Source: DASZGI01 sp035938995 (GTDB taxonomy: Bacteria > Actinomycetota > Actinomycetes > Streptomycetales > Catenulisporaceae). From it: 6,107 bases of DNA. Below the pieces are notes generated by a model. The model ran no database searches. It saw only the letters and a program-made list of their open reading frames with translations, and was not told where the DNA came from. The DNA is taken from NCBI RefSeq assembly GCF_035938995.1, contig NZ_DASZGI010000099.1:1-6107 (forward strand), in the 5' to 3' direction. Below, piece after piece: positions 1 to 5,800 of the stretch. The translations under genes and the position numbers were made by a program. How positions within the stretch are numbered: the first letter of the stretch is position 1; every line of letters starts with the position of its first letter.

Positions 1-1
1 A

Positions 2-118
2 GTCGCGCAAACCCTGCCGACGCTGCCGGATCAGGCGACCGACCCGATCGGCTACCTGCAGGGCATCTCCGCCCAGATCCAGGCACTGGCCGCGCAACTG
101 CCCACCAACGGCGGCTGA
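2..118 (+). CDS. C-terminal tail of an unidentified protein (5' truncated by window edge)
   Basis: An open frame runs from the left edge to a TGA at 116-118, giving 38 residues that begin VAQTLPTLPDQ and end QLPTNGG. The tail is rich in Ala, Gln, Leu, Pro and Thr. Its middle (residues about 20-33, GISAQIQALAAQL) could form an amphipathic helix. I recognise no family. The frame is supported by G/C-rich third positions and by a stop that falls inside a terminator-like inverted repeat, as expected for a real gene end. It converges on the GH18 gene with 29 bp between the stop codons. The product may be anything from a secreted protein to an enzyme; function cannot be assigned from this piece. Confidence 0.5.
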   Translation, partial: VAQTLPTLPDQATDPIGYLQGISAQIQALAAQLPTNGG

Positions 119-138
119 CCGGGTGACCGCCGGTCAGC
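114..138. terminator. Perfect 9-bp inverted repeat between convergent genes, probable bidirectional terminator
   Basis: GCTGACCGG (114-122) and CCGGTCAGC (130-138) are exact reverse complements separated by a 7-nt loop (123-129). The hairpin includes the stop codon of the left gene and lies 10 bp beyond the stop of the convergent GH18 gene, so it is placed to end both transcripts. There is no T tract on either side; U-less GC hairpins are common as actinomycete terminators. Termination is inferred from position and structure. Confidence 0.65.
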
Positions 139-147
139 TCGTAGCTG

Positions 148-1266
148 TCATTGCTGGCGCAGCGGGGGCATGGGGATCGGGACGTTCAGCGCGCTCGATC
201 CGGCGCCGACCCCACCCTGACACGTGTTGGGCGGATCAGTGGTCTTACCCCGGGTGGACGGGGTGTCGGCGGCCCAGAACATGTAGCCGAGCATGCCGTC
301 CGTGGTGCCCGCACCCGCCGGGGCGACGGACTGGACCCACGCGCTAGTGGAGCTCTGCAGCGAGGCGCTGAAGTTGTTGCATTCCGGCAGGATCTGGGAG
401 GTGCCCGCGATGAAGAGCGATCCGGTGAACTTCGCCGGAGCCAGCGGCGCGATGGGCGGGGCATAGTTCGGCTTGCCGTCCACGTGCTCGAGCCAGTTCG
501 ACTCGGCGCTGCTCGTCGAGGGCTGCTTCGACGGCACCATGGCGTTGGCGTAGTCGAGCACCGGGTTCGAGGTGGTCAGCCAATTCGCCGTGGCGTACTG
601 GTCCAGCGCGATCAGGTAGCGGTCTCCCGCGGCGACGTCGATAGTCAGGCGCGCGGTCGGATCGGCGCCGGTGGCGTCATAGGGGTGCGCGGCCCGGTAG
701 GCCGAGATGAACGACCCGAGCCCCGTCAGGTTCGGGCTGGAGCTGTTCTCGTAGTCGATCTCGATCCCGACGCCGAGCTGGGTGGCGAGCGCAGCGGCCT
801 TCTGCCCGAGCAAGGTCGGGTTTTGCGTCAGGACCGCGTCCCAGTCCGAGACGTACGTGATGCCGCCGATCGAGAGCATGGCCCGGATGCCGTGGCTGGT
901 GAAGTAGTTCACGATGTCCGACGTCATGCCGACCGGGACGCCGTTCGCGTCGGCGCCGTCCGTGGTGCTGTTCAGCAGCTTGACTGGGTTGACGAAGCTG
1001 AGCACGACCAGGTTGACGGAGGGCTTGCCGTCGCCGCGGTCGATCAGCCAGTGGTTGTTCGCGTCGAAGTCGGCGATCGTGCGCACGGTGCCCCAGGCAC
1101 ATCCGTCGTTGCTGCAGTGCCAGGCCCCGTAGATCTGGATCGGGGTGGCGGTAGCGGCCTGCGCCGTACCGGTCCCGGAACGGGTCGCCGCGGTGAGTGT
1201 GAGCGCTGTCGCGGCCAGCAGGACGGTTGCGGCGGGCAGGATGGGCTTGCGCATCAGCATGCGCAT
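148..1266 (-). CDS. Secreted glycoside hydrolase family 18 (chitinase-like) protein
   Basis: The 372-residue product is predicted to be exported and to hydrolyse chitin or related GlcNAc polymers outside the cell. Residues 1-37 form a signal peptide: Arg/Lys-bearing n-region (MRMLMRK), Ala/Leu/Thr hydrophobic core, and AQA cleavage site at 35-37. The rest is one GH18 TIM barrel: SIGG at 132-135 (beta-3), VGIEIDYE at 166-173 with the DxE pair D171/E173 (E173 the presumed acid/base), LDYANAM at 237-243 (beta-6), and GYMFWAAD at 327-334 closing the barrel with W331. Cysteines 51/56 and 296/349 could pair. No carbohydrate-binding module or linker is present, so it is a bare catalytic domain. The start at 1266 is preceded by CTGGAG with 6 nt spacing; Met3 and Met5 are less well placed. 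The first Asp of the usual DxxDxDxE motif is Val166 and the second is Glu169, so activity or specificity may differ from classical chitinases. The gene is monocistronic, with its own DasR-type promoter upstream. Confidence 0.92.
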   Translation of the reverse strand: MRMLMRKPILPAATVLLAATALTLTAATRSGTGTAQAATATPIQIYGAWHCSNDGCAWGTVRTIADFDANNHWLIDRGDGKPSVNLVVLSFVNPVKLLNSTTDGADANGVPVGMTSDIVNYFTSHGIRAMLSIGGITYVSDWDAVLTQNPTLLGQKAAALATQLGVGIEIDYENSSSPNLTGLGSFISAYRAAHPYDATGADPTARLTIDVAAGDRYLIALDQYATANWLTTSNPVLDYANAMVPSKQPSTSSAESNWLEHVDGKPNYAPPIAPLAPAKFTGSLFIAGTSQILPECNNFSASLQSSTSAWVQSVAPAGAGTTDGMLGYMFWAADTPSTRGKTTDPPNTCQGGVGAGSSALNVPIPMPPLRQQ

Positions 1267-1272
1267 GTACGG

Positions 1273-1278
1273 CTCCAG
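1273..1278 (-). promoter_or_regulatory. Shine-Dalgarno of the GH18 gene
   Basis: Read on the minus strand, CTGGAG lies 6 nt before the ATG whose first base is 1266. This fixes that ATG as the start, rather than the in-frame ATGs two and four codons further in, which would sit too far from it. Confidence 0.75.
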
Positions 1279-1307
1279 ATGTTTGGCGCGGGCCCATCCC
1301 TGGACAC

Positions 1308-1336
1308 ACCATGCGACTGGTTTAGACCTTTGTCAA
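1308..1336 (-). promoter_or_regulatory. Promoter of the GH18 gene (TTGACA, 17-bp spacer, CATGGT)
   Basis: On the minus strand, a perfect -35 hexamer TTGACA (1336-1331) is followed by exactly 17 bp and then CATGGT (1313-1308). CATGGT is a weak -10 that keeps only the second-position A and final T of TANNNT. Transcription would start near 1300, giving a leader of about 35 nt. The ideal -35 and spacing fit a vegetative (HrdB-type) sigma promoter. The spacer is filled by the DasR-like palindrome, as in known Streptomyces chitinase promoters. The -10 is the least certain part. Confidence 0.6.
1316..1331. promoter_or_regulatory. DasR-responsive element (dre)-like operator of the GH18 gene
   Basis: The + strand reads ACTGGTTTAGACCTTT. 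It matches 13 of 16 positions of the dre consensus as I recall it (ACTGGTCTAGACCACT), and 10 of 12 of the palindromic core TGGTCTAGACCA. DasR is the GntR-family repressor of GlcNAc and chitin metabolism in streptomycetes, released by phosphorylated aminosugars. The site overlaps the last base of the -35 hexamer and fills most of the spacer, so a bound repressor would block RNA polymerase. A DasR site exactly where a chitinase promoter should have one supports both calls. Confidence 0.72.
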
Positions 1337-1342
1337 TCAGGC

Positions 1343-1599
1343 TCCGGCACTGACGGCGTGGGCGCGACGGCAGGGGTTCCTGGCGCGTCCGCGGTGTCGG
1401 CGATGAAGTGTGGCCTCAGGTTGAACGCCGAGGTGAGCGTTGGATGCCGGCTGCCCTGCGCCGGGGTGCACGCTGCGCTTGCCGACAACCTCGTTCGTGC
1501 TGGCCAGAACCACTGTCGGGAGTCAGGCCGGTGTTGCGCGGGGTGGCGGTCTGCGGAACTTCCGGATGACTGACCACTGCCGTGCCATGGTGATCGGTC
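1343..1599. other. Intergenic region with no recognisable gene
   Basis: These 257 bp lie between the GH18 promoter and the transposase fragment. The open frames crossing them give Cys/Arg/Gly-rich translations with no family character and no credible ribosome-binding site, and the minus strand has no long frame. The left end of the IS should lie in the last few tens of bases, but with the right half of the element missing the terminal inverted repeats cannot be matched, so I do not place it. No convincing promoter or RNA gene was seen. Confidence 0.5.
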
Positions 1600-2133
1600 G
1601 TGCTTCTGCGACTGGCCTATCTCGGGGTGAGCAACGCGTTCGCGCTTCTACGACTGCTACCGATGAGCAATCGCGACAAGGATGCGGAGATCCTGGCCCT
1701 GCGCCATCAGCTCGCGGTGCTGCAACGGCAGCTCGGCCCGCGGCAGATGCGGTTCACTGCGAGCGATCGCGCGCTCTTGGCGGCGCTGCTGCACCGGCTG
1801 CCGAGCAATGTGCTCCAGCGCCTGCACCTGGTGGTCAAGCCAGACACCGTGCTGCGCTGGCACCGCTATCTGAGGGCGCGGCGACACGCCGAGCGGTCCC
1901 GGCCCACGCATGTCGGGCGGCCGCGCACCGTACGCTCGATCCGCACCCTAGTGCTGCGCCTGGTCCATGAGAATCCGGGGTGGGGTCACAGACGCGTGCA
2001 CGGCGAGTTGCTCGTGTTGGGCGTGAAGGTCGCCGCCTCGACCGTCTGGGAGATCCTTCAGGACGCCGGGATCAACCCGGCGCCCGAGCGCAGTTCCAAC
2101 ACGTGGGCCGATTTCCTGCGCACGCGGGCCGAC
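1600..2133 (+). mobile_element. Remnant of an integrase-core (rve/IS3-like) insertion sequence, 5' half only
   Basis: This stretch is the transposase-coding 5' half of an insertion sequence of the actinobacterial type with a single open frame of about 360 codons. Similarity to that family, as I remember it, is continuous through WADFLRTRAD and then stops at about 2133. The right end of the element and its DDE catalytic region are absent. Within the retained part the frame is unbroken, with no internal stop, so the truncation is probably fairly recent. The left boundary is given as the CDS start because the inverted repeat cannot be defined. Confidence 0.75.
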
Positions 2134-2397
2134 GTCAGCGTCCCGCTCGGGTTCGCGAACGTCTGCGCGTACGAGGTGCGATCCGAGAGCACCTCCACCC
2201 GCGAGCCCTGCTTGCGCGCCGCCATCATCGCCGAGACCGTATCCGTACTCTGCGTCACAGCCGCGCTTGCCGTCGACGTCCTTGGCGAAGTCGCGGCCTC
2301 GGCCACGTCCGCAGCCTGTACCACTGAACCGGCGACCACGAAGGCCGTCATCGCCGAGGACCACCGAAGCCGCCGCCCCCGGGAACACCCCGGATGA
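1600..2397 (+). pseudogene. Truncated IS transposase (integrase core domain protein lacking the catalytic domain)
   Basis: The frame starts at a GTG with a weak GGTGA 6 nt upstream and stays open for 265 codons, but only residues 1-178 belong to a transposase. They comprise a leucine-rich N-terminus (MLLRLAYLGVSNAFALLRLL), a short heptad-like helix (ILALRHQLAVLQRQL, 31-45), a DNA-binding segment with TVLRWHR (83-89) and GRPRTVRSI (106-114), and the helical stretch PGWGHRRVHGELLVLG (126-141) through GINPAPE (157-163), typical of integrase-core transposases just before the rve fold. The following DDE domain, which begins a few residues after this point in full-length relatives, is missing. Residues 179-265 are antisense of the neighbouring surface-protein fragment and show no family character. 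The product could bind IS DNA but could not catalyse transposition. Confidence 0.82.
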
Positions 2398-2413
2398 ACA
2401 TACGCGAGAACAT
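2133..2413 (-). pseudogene. N-terminal fragment of a secreted LamG/DNRLRE/RHS-like surface protein
   Basis: Minus-strand translation gives an Arg-rich stretch (GRRLRWSS), a hydrophobic segment (MTAFVVAGSVVQAADVAEA) resembling a signal peptide with an Ala-rich cleavage region, then MAARKQGSRVEVLSDRTSY and AQTFANPSGTLT. This 'VEV..RT...FANPDGT' pattern is what I associate with the start of large secreted actinomycete LamG, DNRLRE or RHS-repeat proteins; it is recalled, not searched. The fragment stops at the IS junction near 2133, so all downstream domains are lost. The best start is the ATG at 2413 (MFSRMFIRG), with AGG 6 nt upstream, but that frame meets a stop unless one base is added in the C run at 2376-2380. 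With that base, the Arg-rich signal-peptide frame follows directly. The alternative GTG at 2546 has no Shine-Dalgarno. Probably a dead gene remnant. Confidence 0.5.
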
Positions 2414-2526
2414 CCCCAACCTGCCCCTCGTCGATCCGACACGCAGTCGAACTCCCATCTACGATCGCTGATCCAGCAATAATCAGGGCTCGAAATAACT
2501 CCGAATGAGAAAGTAATCTGACTGCG

Positions 2527-2575
2527 GCGGTGCTGCAGAGCGCCACCGCACCGGCGGGCGCGACCGTCGCCGGTG
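2527..2575. repeat. Two abutting inverted repeats upstream of the regulator
   Basis: GCGGTG (2527-2532) pairs with CACCGC (2544-2549) around an 11-nt loop. CACCGGCG (2549-2556) pairs with CGCCGGTG (2568-2575), also around an 11-nt loop. They share base 2549, so the two stems sit end to end. The second stem is an exact 8-bp GC-rich repeat and could end transcription coming from the left before the regulator's leader. No T tract follows. Confidence 0.45.
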
Positions 2576-2739
2576 TCGTGCGAGGTCGTCTTATGCGCTT
2601 AGCCCTCCAACCGATCGTGGTTGCGTGGTGCCGATGACCCCCGTCGCGGGCCGCCGCGCATGTCGGCGAGCGGTGTGGCTGCGTGCCGGGTAGAGCGCGC
2701 CGCCGCAGTCGCTACACGTGCACTAGAGTCGACGCAGGG

Positions 2740-2757
2740 CGTGATATCGCCGTGATA
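2740..2757 (+). promoter_or_regulatory. Two CGTGATA heptamers at 11-bp pitch, candidate SARP operator
   Basis: CGTGATA occurs at 2740-2746 and again at 2751-2757, with 4 bp between copies. SARP and other OmpR-type winged-helix activators bind direct heptamer repeats at this 11-bp spacing, one helical turn. The pair lies about 50 bp upstream of a gene whose product carries just such a domain, so autoregulation is plausible. However, no good -10 is found about 8 bp downstream of the second copy, where SARP promoters usually have it. The function is inferred. Confidence 0.4.
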
Positions 2758-2798
2758 CGCGTGTTGCACGGGATGCCACGGCGGGTTGAAACAGGGCG

Positions 2799-2820
2799 CG
2801 AGGGTGCATGTCGAGGGTGC
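2799..2820 (+). promoter_or_regulatory. Tandem CGAGGGTGC repeat giving two competing ribosome-binding sites
   Basis: CGAGGGTGC is present at 2799-2807 and again at 2812-2820. The first GAGGG ends 3 nt before the ATG at 2808, which is tight. The second ends 5 nt before an in-frame GTG at 2823, a better spacing. Starting at 2823 would give MRFGVLGPLRV, a typical beginning for SARP proteins. The real start is therefore uncertain by five codons. Confidence 0.5.
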
Positions 2821-5800
2821 CGGTGCGGTTCGGGGTGCTCGGTCCGCTGCGCGTCGTGGCCGACGGTGCGCAGGAGCTGGCACTGCTCTCGGCGGGGCGG
2901 CTGCGGACGTTGCTGGCGGTGCTGCTGTGGCGCGCCAATGAAGCGGTGCCGGTGGACGAGCTGAGCGAGCTGGTGTGGGACGGGGCGCCACCGCCCGGCG
3001 CGGCAGCGGCGTTGCGCTCCCTGGTTCTGCGGCTGCGCCGGACGCTGGGACCGCAAGCCGGTGCGCGGATCCTGACCCGCTCCCCCGGCTATCTGATCGA
3101 ACTGTCCGACGACGAACTGGACGCGACACGGTTCGAGGCACTGTTTCAGGACACCGGTTCCGCCGTGCGCACTGGCAGTTGGGCCGACGCCTTCGCCACC
3201 GCCACCCGGGCGCTTGACCTGTGGCGCGGCACGCCCCTGGCCGACGTGCCCTGCCAAGCATTGCAGGACGCGTGGATCCCCCATCTGGATCAGCACCGTC
3301 TTCAAACCCTCGAATGGCGCATCGAGGCCGCCCTGCAACTTGGGCACCAGGATCGGGTGGTCACCGAACTGCAGGGGCTGACCGTGCGCCATCCCCTGCG
3401 CGAGCGTTTCCACGCGCAGCTCATGCTGGCGCTGGCCGGCACGGGGCGGCAGGCCGAAGCACTGGAGGCCTATCGGAACGTGCGTCGCGTGTTGGTCGAC
3501 CAATTGGGTATCGAGCCCGGGCCCGAGCTAAGAGACTTGCAGGAGCGCATTCTCGCGGGCGACGCCGCATTGCGTAGCCCGATACCCGAGGATGCGGGCA
3601 TCGAACCCGGGCCTGAGACGGTGCGGGAACACCGGCGGAATCTCGATGAAAAGCGCGCGGCCGGCCCGCCCGCGTCCGCACCGCGGGCCTCAGCGGGCGG
3701 GCACCGCTCGGTGCCCGCTCAGCTGCCTTCCGGCGTCTTCCCGTTCGTCGGACGCGCCGACCAGTTCAGGGACCTGAGCCGGCACCTGCTCGGCCCGGCC
3801 GGGGCCACGACGCCGCTGGCGTTGATCACCGGCACCGGGGGATGCGGCAAGACGGAACTGGCGGTGCACTGGGCCCGCGGCGCCGCCGCGCACTTCCCCG
3901 ACGGGCAGCTCTATCTCGATCTACAGGGCTATTCGCATCTGCGGCCATTGACCCCGCTGGCCGCGCTCGGTTCGCTGCTGCGCGCCCTGGGCGTGCCCGG
4001 GGATCAAATCCCGGACACGCCGCTGGAAGCGGCGGGACTGTTTCGGTCTCGGGCCGCCGGCCGGCGGCTGCTGTTCCTGCTGGACAACGCCCGCAGCGTC
4101 GAGCAGGTGAGGCCTTTGATCCCGGGTGACTCGGGCTGCGCGGTCCTGGTCACCAGTCGGCACCGGCTCGACGGCCTGGTGGCCCGCAACGGTGCGCGGC
4201 GCGTGCCCGTCGACGTGCTCGCCCTGGACGACGCGGTCAGCCTGCTGGCGCAAATCCTCGGCCCGGAGCACTCCGCCACGGACGTGGCGCGGCTCGCCCA
4301 GGCCTGCGCCTGCCTGCCGCTCGCGCTGCGGATCGCCGCCGCGCACCTCGACGGCGCTCCGCCCGGATCCCTCGGCAGATACCTCGAGCTGTTGGAGACG
4401 GACGCGTGGCCGCGCGCGCTGCGGATCACTGGCGATGAGCACTCCAGCGTCCACGCGGCGTTCCAACTCTCCTACGACTCACTCGGCGCCGCAGAGCAGG
4501 AACTGTTCCGGCTGCTGGGGCTGGTGCCAGGGGCGGGCTTCACCGCGGGCGTGGCGGCGGCGCTCGCCGACATCGGGCCGGACGAGGCCGAACAGCGGCT
4601 GGAGCGCCTGACCGCCGCCCACCTGGTCGGGCGTGTCAGCCACGACCGCTACACGTTCCACGACCTACTGCAGGCCTATGCCAGAGGACTCGCCACAGCG
4701 GCCGGAGCGGTCAAGGCGCCGCTGCGCAGGCTCGCCGAGTGGTACCTCGCGACCGTCCGAAGTACCGCCCGGACCGCATACCCGCAGGCGCTGCGACTAC
4801 CGGAAGAGCCGACGGTGCAGCTCTCGACGCGTGACCGGTACAGCGGGACCGACGCGGCCCAGGACTGGTTCGACCGCGAACACCACAACATCATGGCGCA
4901 GATCGACCAAGCCGCGGCAAGCGGCAACACCGACGTGGCCTGGCGGCTCGCGTTCGCCTACCGGCCGCATCTGTTCGCCAGGTCGCACGCCCAGCCCATG
5001 CACGAGGCGGGCGCAACGGCCCTCGCCGCGGCCAGCGCGGACGGCGATCCGGTCGGCCAGGCGGCCGCGCGGCTCACCCTCGCCATCGCCGCGGAAAAAC
5101 TCGGCGCGCTGGCCGAGGCGGCCGAACACGCGCGGCGGGCGGCGCAGCTATGCGACAAGACGGGCTGGACGGCCGGCCAGGCCGCGGCCCTGAACGATCT
5201 GGGCGTCGTGCGGATTCAGGACGGCAGACTACGCGAGGCCGCCGACGCCTTCGAGCTCAACATCGCCGCGATGCGCGAGAACGGCGACCGCCAGGGGGAG
5301 GCGCACGCGAGGGCCAACCTCGGCTACTTACTCGCCATGTCAGGCCGCCTTCGGGAGGGCGTCGACCAATTCCGTCAAGCCGCCGACTTCTACTCCGAAC
5401 ACGGTCCGCGGCGCAAGCTGACGCCCGTGTTGGCCGGCCTTGGTGTGACCTATCGCGAGTTGGGCGAATTCGCGCAGGCCGAACCGCTGCTCGTCGACGC
5501 CATCGCGATCGGCGCGCAGAGCGACGAGCCGTACTTCACCTGTACCGCCGAAGGCACACTCGCCGAGCTGTGCTGCGATCTGGGAGACATCGCCCGCGCC
5601 CGGGAGCATCTGGAGCGGGCCGACGAACTGGCCGAGCGCACCGGGCTGGCGAAGCTGGCGGCGCTCACCGCGATCCACCACGGTTGGTTCGAGCTCGTAC
5701 AAGGCCGGGCGGATGCGGCCCGTCCCTGGTATGAGCGGGTGTTGTCCTACGGCCGATCCGCGGGCGATCCGTGGTACCAGGCCCGGGGCCTGATCGGCGT

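Larger units (their letters stand above)
2414..2807. other. Upstream region of the SARP regulator
   Basis: These 394 bp hold no convincing gene. Positions about 2478-2520 are clearly richer in A/T than the rest of the window and are likely the old promoter region of the truncated minus-strand surface gene, though no hexamer pair stands out. Two adjacent hairpins follow at 2527-2575. A 14-codon open frame at 2593-2637 and an overlapping 19-codon one at 2634-2693 are discussed as a finding. TAGAGT at 2724-2729 resembles an actinomycete -10, but no -35 lies at a suitable distance, so the regulator's promoter is not assigned. Confidence 0.5.

Noticed and set aside
151..1353. 400-residue open frame on the + strand
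   Set aside because: It is antisense to the GH18 gene, extremely rich in Arg, Gly and Val, and has no motif; the minus strand has a signal peptide, GH18 motifs, RBS and promoter.
1145..1573. 142-residue + frame across the GH18 promoter
   Set aside because: Its 5' half is antisense to the GH18 signal peptide and it runs through the dre and -35; no ribosome-binding site and no family character.
1948..2442. 164-residue minus-strand frame
   Set aside because: Gly/Arg/Asp-rich shadow in a different frame from the one showing signal peptide and FANPSGT features, and half of it is antisense to the transposase.
2724..2729. TAGAGT as -10 of the SARP promoter
   Set aside because: No -35-like hexamer lies 16-19 bp upstream, so the promoter cannot be assigned.
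2718..2731. Possible second DasR site upstream of the SARP gene around the CTAGA core
   Set aside because: Only about 7 of 12 core positions match and the palindromic arms are missing.
2720..2732. CTAGAGTCGAC, identical to part of a common cloning-vector polylinker
   Set aside because: Only 11 bases match and the flanks diverge at once; vector contamination is not supported.
2712..3503. 263-residue minus-strand frame opposite the SARP start
   Set aside because: Gln/His/Pro/Arg-rich shadow of the strongly supported SARP reading frame.
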